A stretch of 64,000 nt of DNA, taken from the NCBI RefSeq assembly GCF_024323335.1, contig NC_066584.1, forward strand, positions 239,409,994-239,473,993. The letters are read 5' to 3'. The position numbers were made by a program, and so were the translations under genes. Of this stretch, positions 1 to 9,830 are shown piece after piece (within the stretch, counting starts at the first letter, position 1; every line of letters begins with the position of its first letter). The stretch comes from Lathyrus oleraceus. Its lineage: Eukaryota > Streptophyta > Magnoliopsida > Fabales > Fabaceae. A model generated the notes under the pieces. That model saw only the letters and a list, made by a program, of their open reading frames with translations, did not search any database and was not told where the DNA came from.

Positions 1-985
1 AATCGCCCTCAAGCTGGGGATTAACAAATCTGTTAAAAATAATCTGCTGGGGAATGAGATGAACACTGGGAACACCACCCTCTCATCTGTTGGTTATGCA
101 ACCACTCCGCTGTTGCTAGGAAGATACAGTCTGACACTGTCAACTCCGCTGGGGATATATAGTCTGGATACTGTCAACTCTGCTGGGGAACATGCTCTGC
201 TGAAGAGAGACTTTGTCAACCGCTTGGGGATGAGGATTCATGACTTGGCATCCGATTCCTGTGACCTGCAACCAAAAATACACGTATGCCTCGGGGGAAT
301 TACTCGGTTTGAATTCACCGTCCGGGATTAAGCACATTCAAAGCAATTTTAAATGTTTTCCTGTGCAAATCATCTGCAAAAGCCACAATTATGTTCATAT
401 GCAATATGTTTTATCAAAAATTCGGACATTTTTGCAAACAAACTGATAAATGAAAAATAAAGAGGCTCTTTAACTGAATTATTCGACTCTTACTGGGGAG
501 AAAATTTGTGCCAGGAATAGGCGAGGGTATAAGGAAGCTGATCCCTGAAAAGAGGTGATCGCTATAAAAAGAGAACTATCCTAATGGCAATGGGGATACG
601 GGGTCCCACCGAGTTTCGACTCTGCTATGGCTCGTATGTCCTCAAGACGCTCTGCTCATCTTACTTTCTGAAGTGGATGATTAGTCGATCTTTAACCTTC
701 GAAGATTGCCGGATTGAATGAAACGGTGATATAACACTGATGAACTCAGATCACAGTCATTCGCTTATTCCCTAACTTTTGCCTGGATCGCCCCCTTTTC
801 GGGTTTTCAATCCACCGGGATACCCATTTTTGCCTGAGCCGCCCTTTTGGGTTTTCGACTCACCGGGTGTACTCTTTTTTTATATCCCTAATTTTTGCCC
901 GAACCTCTTTATTCTTTTTTTTTTGGTTCGTCGGGATGCCCTTTTTTTGCCTGGACTATTCTTTTTATCGTCCAACGGGTCTATT
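1..985 (-). other. 3' noncoding region of element A
   Basis: No coding frame is supported here. Downstream of the integrase end the sequence holds two repeat zones. At 779-985 there are about three imperfect units of roughly 50 bp alternating TTTTGCCTG with ACCGGG and T-rich runs. At 10-235, GCTGGGGA-like motifs recur (near 13, 46, 149, 183 and 223), the ones at 149 and 183 within a short direct repeat starting CTGTCAACTC. A similar T-rich, CCGGG-like region occurs in element B near 17090-17200, so it is a lineage feature of the 3' untranslated region. Confidence 0.6.
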
Positions 986-2400
986 TTATGCGAAGTATTT
1001 TTTTTTAACTGCGTCTGAGTTAATAGGGGACGGGAATCCTTCGCCATCCATGGTTGTTAGCATCAAAGCTCCGCCATAGAAAATCCTTTTAACCACGTAC
1101 GGACCCTCATAGTTCGGTGTCCATTTGCCCATGTGATCTCTGTTGGGAGGAAGAAATCTTTTGAGTACCAATTCACCGACTTGATACCCCCGAGGGCGCA
1201 CTTTCTGACCAAATGCTTTCTTCATTCGTCTCTAACCGAGATATGTCAATTCTGGGTACGTAGTTCCAACATAGCACCTTAATCATCGAAGACAAGGTAA
1301 GCAAAGCATCAGCAAATTGATTTTCTTCAAAAGAAAGTCAACAATCTTCTCGTGTAGTCTCTGTAAGGAGCCAGATGAGGCTGAGGTGTATACCATTTCC
1401 CGTTGGTTTGATTGATGACCAAAGCTGAATCCCCGTATACATCCAGGGTTTTAATCTGTATATTGACGGCTTCCTCAAGTCTTAGGATACAAGCTTCGTA
1501 TTCGACTTTATTGTTGGTGCAGGGAAAAGTTATTCTGGCACCAAATGGCATATGAACCCCCTTCCGGTGTGATCAACACTACACCAACTCCGCGACCATT
1601 GACGTGGACCGCCCCATCAAACATCATAACCCATTTGGATTCAGGGTCAGGCCCCTCCTCCGGGAGTGGTTCCTCTCAATCTTTCGATTTGAGAAACATG
1701 ATGTCCTTATCAGGAAAGTCAAACCTCATAGGTTGGTAATCATCAATCGGTTGCTCTGCAAGATAATCTGACAAGACACTTCCCTTGATGGCTTTTTGTG
1801 AAGTGTATTGGATGTCATACTCTGTCAGTATCATTTGTCACCTAGTAACCTTTCCGGTAAGTGCTGGCTTTTCAAAAATATACTTGACTGGATCCATTTT
1901 TGATATCAATAGAGTCGTGTGAGTCAACATATATTGTCTTAGTCGGCGAGCAGCCCATGCCAAAGCGCGGCAAGTTTTCTCGAGCAATGAGTATCTTTGT
2001 TCACAATCGGTAAACTTTTGCTAAGGTAGTATATTGCATGCTCTTTTCGACCTGACTCGTCATGCTGACCGAGCACACAACCCATTGACCTTTCTAACAC
2101 AGTCAAGTACATGATCAACGGTCTTTCCTCTCGGCCTGTAGACTTGCCCCGATCTTGATTTCTTTCTTGTCGTCTATGGTACCGATGTTGACGGTCTCAA
2201 TCACCTCCTGATAAGGTGTAATAGCTCGGTCCTCCTGTTTCAACAATCTGGCTAACCCTTCAGGCAATTCACAATCTTCCTCAACCCCTTCTTTGGCTTA
2301 ATAGATAGGATTGTCAAAGTCATACTTGGCCATAGCAGTGTCGTTAGTAGTGAGATCCGGGTGGTCCGCTCTGCATGATGGAGGATCATGCTTTACCTTA
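986..2400 (-). pseudogene. Element A pol remnant: pre-RT linker, RNase H, archaeal-type RNase H, integrase C-terminus
   Basis: Conceptual reading on the - strand gives, in order: an acidic pre-RT linker (TAMAKYDFDNP, near 2330-2290) up to about 2150; then directly the RT-linked RNase H motif (YYLSKKFTDCEQRYSLLEK, near 2040-1980); the second, archaeal-like RNase H typical of Tat elements (WVMMFDGA near 1630; TNNKVEYEACILRLEEA near 1520-1470; DVYGDSALVINQ); ENQFADALLTLSSM near 1320-1280; then the integrase C-terminus (KVRPRGYQVGELVLKR, near 1208-1160) to the stop at 986. The RT palm (including the YxDD region) and the integrase DDE core are absent, and there are stops and frame changes. A non-coding stretch at 2400-2642 separates this from gag-protease, where Ogre elements usually carry an intron. 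Confidence 0.8.
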
Positions 2401-2642
2401 GAATGAGAGATTTTTTTTTGGAAAGAAAGAAAAAACGAAAAAAAGAAGCATTGCCATTTTTTTTGTAAAAGTAAAAAAAACTGAAAGAAAGAGAAGACAA
2501 AATTGTTTGCAAAGGCCGTCCTTTATTGATGATAAAAATAATTGCGAAATGTAACTAAATGGATGGCCCTACAAATGAGCCGTTACACCTTGGGCAAAGT
2601 GTAAGACTTTATTATGCATGTAATAAAGGAAAACAATAAAAA

Positions 2643-5600
2643 TCACTCTTTCAGTAGAGTAAACCAGACGGTTTTTTCAGACGACCAATTGTCGAGCTTT
2701 TCTCCCGGGACACACGGGCGAATCCAGCTATCTAAGTCACAGTCGTTGTCAGCCTTGTCTTCATCTACATCATTGACGATGTGGGGAGAAACCAAACCCC
2801 CACTGGAGAGAGTACCGGTTTCATTCTTCTGAGATCCCGAAGTATACCCCAATCCAAACTTGTCTTCTTTTATGATTGGCTCCACAAATTTGCCCCAACC
2901 TTGGGCATTACCAGCCTTAACCACTTCAACAGCTTGCTTGTATGAAGAGATAGAAGTCCCGACCTTCTCAGACTCAGGTGAAAAGACAACTTCGGGCGCG
3001 GCCTCACTGATGTTTATGGCTTCAAAGCCCTGACACAGCATCTCGTGCATCTCACCGCCCATCTCTACATACTTAAATGTAGACAGGTGGCTAACAAAAA
3101 TATCCTCTTCACCACAGACAGTGACGACCTGACCTTCTAGTTCATATTTGAGCTTCTGGTGGAGGGTAGAAGTAACAGCACCGGCAACATGAATCCAAGG
3201 CCGACCTAGCAGACAGTTGTAGGCAGGCTGGATATCCATCACATAAAAGGTACTCTTGAATACTTGCGGTCCAATCTTAACTGGAAACTCAACTTCGCCA
3301 AAGACAGCTCTCTTAGAGCCATCAAAAGCCCTCACAACTAAGTTACTTGGCCTCAGGATGGTGTCATCGCAATCCAACTTCGTTAAGGCTTTCTTTGGAA
3401 GAACATTCAGAGAAGAGCCTGTATCAACCAAAACATGGGAAAGCACCGCCCCTTTGCACTCCATTGTGATATGCAAGGCTTTGTTGTGATTCCTGCTCTC
3501 AGATGTCAGGTCATTATCGGTGAAACCTAGCCCCCGGCTAGCGTTTACATTGGAAACTACCGACTCCAACTGGTTAACAGTTATCTCTGGTGGAACATAG
3601 GCCATATTCAGTACTTTCAACAAGGCTGCTCTGTGCGCCTCAGAGCACAGCAATAGTGAGAGAATGGAGATCTTTGAGGGTGTCTGATTTAGCTGGTCGA
3701 CTACCTTGTAGTCACTTTTCTTGATAATCCTCATAAACTCATCCACTTCCTTCTCGAATGCGGTCTTAGGAGGATCTTCCTCAGTAGTAACCTCTTCGGC
3801 GGCCATCTGTTTCCCTTTAGCCTTGGCAGCTGCCTCGGCTTCAGTATTCGCGCGTAATGTTGATGGTGCAAATAGGCGTCCACTGCGAGTGAAGCCACCA
3901 ACCCCTCCAACATTGTCTACAGCGGAGCTACCAATGTCAATGTCTTCTTCGTTAACTTTCTGCCCCTGGCAGTAGATATCAGCCCCATAGTGCCACGGGA
4001 TAGCACTGTCTTTCTCATACGGAACGGGTCCTGGTATTGTGATGGTGATCGGACCAACCAAAGTCGGTGGAGGGCTGTCAGAGTAAATTGCAACTGGTGC
4101 TGAACTTTCGATGTTCCCCGCTGTTGGTTCTGTACTTTCTGGGAAATATATAGTTGTCGGAGCGAGTCTCTCGGGAACATATATTTCTTCAGGAGTGAAA
4201 TAAAACGTCATCGTCGATACATCATTCTTCACTGGACGGGCCTGATCGAACTGAAGACAACCTTCATCTATCAGTTGCTGAATACCCCTTCTCAAACTGT
4301 CACATCCGTTTTCGGCAGCTTGACAATTTCTGCATTCTTCCCCACAGCCCGGGAAAATCTGTCCTTTCAGAAGTCGGTCTTTAACCACCGATAGCGAAGT
4401 CTTCACCTTAGTCACATCAGAAACCAAATTCAAAGTTTCCCCACTATCAACAGCATTAATCCTCTGCCCGTCGTGAGCTGGCATCGGGTTCTGGATAACA
4501 TTAGGCACCAGAGCAAAATTGATAGCCTGGGCATCTCTCAAATCTTGTACCTTTAACTGGATAGCCTTGCAATTATTTGTAGTATGGCCAGGTGCGTTGG
4601 AGTGAAAAGCACATCTGGCGTTGACATCATAACCTCTAGGCAAATTATTGGGGTCGATTGGTGGGGCCAGAGTTCTCAATGTAACCAGATTCATGTCAAT
4701 CAGCTTGGGAAGTAATATTGAATAAGGCATTGGGATTGGCTCGATGACCCGGTCCGTCTGCCTTGGACGTTGTTGATAGTGTCTCTGCTGACCCGGATTA
4801 CCTCCTTGTTGTTGATTGTTGTACCTGGGTTGTTGTTGCGGATAATATTGCGGTTGAGGAACAGGTGTTGGAATAGTGACTGCGGCCACTTGATCTTGAT
4901 AATAATTAGGGCGTCCTCTACCCCTGCCTCTGCCGGCATACACAACGCTTGCCTCGCCTTCTTTTCTTTGCTGACCGTTACCAGCAAACGGTCTCTTGGG
5001 ACCTGATGAGTTGGAAGCACTATTGTCTTGAATTCGGCCCATCTTCAACAGACTCTCGATTCTTTCTCCAGCAATTACTATCTCTGCAAAGCTGATTGAC
5101 GGGCAAGCAGCCAATCTCTCAATATAATTGCCTTAAAGAGTGTTCATGAACATGTCTGCCATCTCCCTTTCAGACATAGGGGGTTGGACGGACGCAGCAA
5201 TCTGTCTCCAACGCTGAGCATACTCTCTAAAGGTTTCCTTGGCAGTCTGAGACATACCTTGCAACAAGGTCCGATTTGGAGCCATGTCCAAGTTGTATTG
5301 ATATTGCTTGACAAAAGCCTCTACCAAGTCTTTCCAGCTCTTGATGGTAGTACGAGACAAATGAGAATACCATTCACGAGAAGCTCCAGTTAGACTGTCT
5401 TCAAAATAGTACATCCACAACTTTTCATCTTCCGTGTGAGCTCCCAACCTTCCCAGATAAGATTGGAGATGAGTGCGTGGGCAAGAAGCCCCATTGTATT
5501 TCTCAAAAGTAGGGGGTTTGAACTTGTGAGGAATCCTTACTCCCTGAACCAGACCAAGATTTGTGACATCAAAGCCTAAGGAATTTTGAGACTCCAAAGA

Positions 5601-6014
5601 TTTGAGCTTCTCAGCAAGCTCATCCATACGGCGAGTGGTCTCGAGGGCCTCGTCGTGCAAAGAAAATTGATCATACTGATAATCTTCAGTAACGGGGCGC
5701 CCGTCAATCCGAATTCCTTGATTCACATTGTACCTTCCGCCAATACCATTTCCAACATTCCCTGTGTTGCCAACATTACCCGGGTTTCCATCAGCATTTG
5801 CGTTACCCGCGTTACCAGTGTTCACAGGGTCATCAGCGTTCCCAGGGTTACCAGGGTTTCCCTCAGCATTTGGTATCTCCACCTCCGGATCGGGTCTCGG
5901 TTGCTCAACCAATTCCCTCAGCTTTTCCTGGCCTTCTGCCATACCAGTCATCAATGTCATGAACTGATCCATCCTTTCACGCATATCAGCCAGCTCTTTC
6001 TGTACTTGGTCCAT
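2643..6014 (-). pseudogene. Element A gag-protease ORF with one in-frame stop
   Basis: A single frame of 1,124 codons, broken only by a TAA at 5133-5135 (about codon 294). The start is placed at 6014 (MDQVQKELADMRERMDQ), after which a predicted coiled coil begins; upstream codons in the open frame look like leader. Next come asparagine/glycine-rich repeats, the retrotransposon gag domain (FKPPTFEKYNG ... YFEDSLTGASREWYSHL ... EAFVKQYQYNLDMAPNRTLL), a basic glycine-arginine patch (AGRGRGRGR), a degenerate zinc knuckle (CAFHSNAPGHTTNNC), an aspartic protease active site (LVDTGSSLNVLPK; DTG near nt 3425), and a G-patch-like end (GWGKFVEPIIKEDKFGLGY). Gag packages the RNA; the protease matures the polyprotein. 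The low damage suggests a fairly young copy. Confidence 0.85.
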
Positions 6015-7038
6015 CGCTAGCTGCGGACGATTTTCCTTTGTCGGGTACCTGTGGACTCGCTTGGGACCAATAACTGCCTGATACAGGGAACAAACATTAG
6101 ACACTCCGGTGACACCTACAAAACAGACAAGGGTTAATATGCATGGTATGCGATGCACTGCTTGTTCAGTTTTAAGGCACCCCCGTTTTGAAAGGGAATA
6201 CCCTGCAAATGAATAAGCATGAGATGTTGGATGCAAATATGCAGATGATGTTATGCAATGCAAAGGCATGTCAATCAGAATTGATGGATCCGCTTGAACA
6301 TCTGTCAGGTTGCACTGCCTGGAGAGAAATTCACTGAGGAATATGATACGAGACCAAAACTCTGCTCCAGAAAATCGGGTTGGTTGGAGGTTAAGGTTTC
6401 CTGAATTTAGCCCGCCCCTCACTGGTAGGTTCTAAGAACAGAAGTTCGTCAGCTTCAGCCCTTCAGTCGCGAATAATACGTTTACCACTGAAGGTTTGGT
6501 ATTATTATGGGACAAAAGACCTCCATTGACTCCCCTCAACAGGACATCCTAATAGCAAGTTCCCAGTCTCGGGATCCTCGGATTGAGCAGCGAGAATGCG
6601 CCCACCAGAGCTAACATAATCACGTCTCGGAGGAGAGGCCTCGACTGAGTTCTCGGGAAATGGTCACCAGAGTCGACGATTTCTAGAGGAACATCCTGCC
6701 GTTACGGAACACCCGTAAGACATAATATATCCAAAAGAAACCTCGTCTGGGTGTGGTTCTTCACGAACGACTTAACGTAGCAACACGCCACACAAGCCTC
6801 ATGATTATCCACTCTAAAACCTGTGTACACTCAAGCCTGGGTAATGGGCTTATCTCTCATAGAACACCCCATCCCAACAAACAAACAAACAAATAGATCC
6901 AACAGATACAACAGATGCATGCAAGCAGGTAAGCAAATAAAGGTACAAAAGCATGAACACCCAATAAACAAGAAATCACACAAGCTAGGAGGGACTCGCT
7001 TAGGGAAGATGGACCAGCAAGAGGTCAACTTCTTTCAA
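6015..7038 (-). other. Element A 5' leader between PBS and gag
   Basis: About 1 kb without a supported gene. The open frame upstream of 6014 has no recognisable domain. In elements C and E the equivalent leader is followed by ORF1, which is missing here. Confidence 0.6.
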
Positions 7039-7056
7039 TCCCCAGCAGAGTCGCCA
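7039..7056 (-). other. Primer binding site of element A (tRNA-Arg type)
   Basis: The - strand reads TGGCGACTCTGCTGGGGA, two bases inside the LTR end. The same 18-mer occurs in elements B, C and E. Ogre elements are known to be primed by tRNA-Arg. It marks the internal edge of the LTR and fixes the element orientation. Confidence 0.9.
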
Positions 7057-7236
7057 GCTGTCGCAACCTGAAAAATACAGTGCGCGAAAAAACAATCGGC
7101 GAAAGAAAATGACAGAAGAGTCGCCACCGTGTGTTATTCATCCCAAAGGAGGGAAAGGAAACGCTCAAAGTAAACCTGAAAAAAGGAAAGGACAAGACGG
7201 GGTCTCGCAACCAAATCTTGGGTTCGGGAGTCGGTT

Positions 7237-7285
7237 ATGCGAAGGGAAGGTAGTAGCACCCCTACGCATCCGTAGTACTCTACGG
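7237..7285 (-). promoter_or_regulatory. Double-hairpin module in LTR A
   Basis: Sense strand: hairpin 1 CCGTA-GAGTAC-TACGG, abutting hairpin 2 with outer stem ATGCG/CGCAT and inner AGGG/CCCT around loop TGCTACTACCTT. The stem of hairpin 1 differs from every other family here but still pairs perfectly. Confidence 0.6.
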
Positions 7286-7390
7286 GATCCACTTGTGTAG
7301 TTCTTGTCTAAAGGGTGTGAGTTTATCTTGTGCTGTTTACCAAAAAAAAAAGGGTTAAATGAAAATGACTCGCGCGGATGTCGCATCCAC

Positions 7391-7537
7391 TGCATACGTA
7401 TCTCATCTGAATATGAGAATCAGAGTCTTCGTAGCTCGGCTGACCTATGGGTTGGGGGGATGTGTGCTCGCTAAGACATCGCGTCTTATGCCTACGTATC
7501 TCATCTGGAATGAGAATCAGAGCAAGCCGTAGTTCGG
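7391..7537 (-). promoter_or_regulatory. Two CCGAACTACG hairpin modules in LTR A
   Basis: Copies at 7391-7439 and 7489-7537. The inner stem is TCTCAT/ATGAGA in both, with loops ATTCAG and TCCAG. The first copy has CCGAGCTACG instead of CCGAACTACG. Confidence 0.55.
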
Positions 7538-8491
7538 CTAACTACGGGGTTATGGAGTGGGTTTTGGACGAACGACGTTACTACGCAATCTACTGGATGC
7601 TCGACCTTTAGAGACTTACTCGCCTGTAGTAGAAGGAGTTAACGTGTTGCTTTGGGTTTTAGGGTTTGGGATGCTCAAGGGCAAAAAGGCAGTCCTTGAC
7701 GAAGGAACCGCGCTACCTGCAGGGATACGAACACATACAAAACAAACATGTATAAAGTAAATGTGCCAACAAGGGGCTCAGAAGTAAATAAACAAAAGAA
7801 AACAAATGCCTCCTATCGAGGTCTTCCAGCTAAGAAAGCGATAAAATGCGGAAAAGAGGTCAAAGTACCACACGGATAAAGATCCGAAGTAACAGCAATT
7901 AAAGGAGTAAGAAACCCAGGGATCTCCCAAGCTAATGCCATCAAAGAAAGGTGAGTCAGTACAGGTAATCGGAATGAACCTCCAGGGGGTATCCCACAAA
8001 TAAAGTGGGAAACCACGCAGGTTATCCCTGCAAAAGTCACGCGAGCCCTCACAAAAACTCAACAAACAGGTTAGAGACAAAAAAAATAGGTTAATCAAGG
8101 GTTGCCCCCAAATCAAAATGTAACCACATGAATCATGCTCTTTCAATTCACAAAAAAGCTCACAAAAAGCAACCAAGGGTAGGAGGCCTAAACCTCTTGT
8201 CAAACACATGCATCAAAAGGGTATCAAATTCACCCATAATACCTCATACATTTAGAGCATTCAAATTAAAGGCATAAAGATGATGGATATAGGGCAAACC
8301 TGATTGGAGAGTGTCGCACCTCAAAAAATGATGATAATGCGATCCCTCGCGATAGGACGCGGAAAAAATGTTCGAAACAGAGTCGCCACCGAACTTTATT
8401 CATTCCGATGAAGGAATAGGAAAATATCGAGAAAACCTCTAAAAAATAGAATAATGGTCGTCGCAACCATATTCGGGTTCGGGAGTCGATT

Positions 8492-8539
8492 ACGCAAGGG
8501 GAAGGTATTAGCACCCCTCACGTCCGTTGTACTCAACGG
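8492..8539 (-). promoter_or_regulatory. Double-hairpin module in left LTR B
   Basis: Hairpin 1 CCGTT-GAGTAC-AACGG; hairpin 2 ACGTGAGGGG/CCCCTTGCGT around TGCTAATACCTT. All ten pairs form on the sense strand, two of them as G-T wobbles. Confidence 0.6.
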
Positions 8540-8694
8540 GAACCTCTTAGTCTGATTTTGCTATTTGACTGTTAATTGACTGTTTATCTGTTTGCTTCGA
8601 GTGATTAGAATTTATGATAGATATGGATGAAGACCTCAGGAGGGGGAAATGGGAAGTTTTTTATTAGTGTGCTCGCGAAGATACAGTAATCTCC

Positions 8695-8746
8695 TGCCTA
8701 TGTATCCTTATGGTGCAATAAGGAAATCAGAGCATTCGTAGTTCGG
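8695..8746 (-). promoter_or_regulatory. CCGAACTACG hairpin module in left LTR B
   Basis: The inner stem is CCTTAT/ATAAGG with loop TGCACC, a changed but still paired version of the TCTCAT/ATGAGA stem in A. The 3' flank here is ATACATAGGCA. Confidence 0.5.
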
Positions 8747-9009
8747 GCTACTACGAATATTTGGGTGTGTTTTGTTTTGATGAACGACTGTGTAGGTCGG
8801 CGTTCTAACGGCTAAACGCTGGCATGTCTACTCTCGGGGGAGGCTCTAGCACTGGTTTGTTGTGCGCATTAGAAAGGATTGACAGTGTTCTTTTTGAAAG
8901 GGTTTTGGTCACGCGGGGGTGACAAGTTGGATTGATGTGTTTGAGATGTTTTGGAGAACGACGAAAGATTGAGCAATGTGGTGTTCACCAATCGTCCAAT
9001 TCTTTCGAG

Positions 9010-9830
9010 GAGTAATAAGGCGTCCGCCTTCTACTCCTTTTTCGTTCAAATTATTTTGAAAGTTTGTTTGTGGATGTTGAATATGCACGGTAGTGAGGCG
9101 TACGCCTCCTACTTGCTTATTCAAAGAATAATGAGGCGTACGCCACCTATTCTCTTATCCAAGTTTATTTAACGTGTTTTAGTCGGAAGTCGATAATTTG
9201 TGCAATATGGCGTACGCCAATTATTCAAATAATCGAGAGAGGGTGAGGCGTACGCCTCCCCTCCTTTATCATCCGAAGTTTAAATAGTAAAAGACATGTT
9301 TAGATGTCGTATTCGATTGCGTTTATAACTTGAATTTTGGTAGGCTTTAATTTGATGACGAAGATTCGAGCAATATGGCGTACGCCAATTATTCGAATAA
9401 TCGAGAGATAATGAAGCGGATGCTCACTATTCTCCTTTTCATCTGAAATGTGGAATTAAAAGGATTTGGGATTTGTAGTTGATTTAGAAGATGTGATTTG
9501 AATTTGTAAGATTATTAGGGTTTTATTTGAATGACGAAAATCCGAGCAATATGGCGTACGCCAATTATTCGTATAATCGAGAGATAATGAAGCGGATGCT
9601 CACTATTCTCCTTTTCATCCCAAGATTAATTAAGAGGATTTTGTAGAAATGATTTAAAATATCATGATTTGAAGTCTTTGGTTTGAATGATTTGAATTTG
9701 GAAATTATATATGATTTTGAAAAATGATTTGAAATTGTGGTTTAAGATTTAAACGGGTGACAAGAACTCGCGCAATATGGCGTACGCCAATTATTCGAGT
9801 AATTGAGAAATAGTAAGGCGTACGCCTTCT
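9010..9830 (-). repeat. Dispersed GGCGTACGCC palindromes in LTR B
   Basis: The perfect 10-base palindrome GGCGTACGCC recurs about eight times, in two contexts: AATATGGCGTACGCCAATTA (near 9205, 9375, 9550, 9775) and GAGGCGTACGCCTCC or close variants (near 9095, 9130, 9245, 9815). A diverged GGCGTCCGCC lies near 9018. The same set is in the other LTR at about 19727-20547. It lies in AT-rich sequence, so it is not a composition effect. Confidence 0.8.

Larger units (their letters stand above)
7059..8311 (-). repeat. LTR of element A, 3' part (R/U5 side)
   Basis: It begins TGTCGCAACC on the + strand (LTR 3' end ...GACA on the - strand) next to the PBS. It holds the double-hairpin module (7237-7285) and two copies of the CCGAACTACG hairpin module (7391-7439 and 7489-7537) within a roughly 100-bp direct duplication. 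The LTR is cut at 8311 by element B; the last five bases, GAGAG, are B's target duplication. Confidence 0.85.

Noticed and set aside
2614..2832. Open frames on the strand opposite to gag-protease (also 3256-3489, 5586-6020)
   Set aside because: They are mirror frames of the gag-protease coding sequence.
7039..7056. tRNA-Arg-like sequence
   Set aside because: Only 18 bases, directly beside the LTR: a primer binding site, not a tRNA gene. The same applies to the copies in B, C and E.
8909..9172. Identical small frames present in both LTRs of B (also 19626-19889)
   Set aside because: Duplicated only because the LTRs are duplicated; they overlap the palindrome cluster and show no family resemblance.
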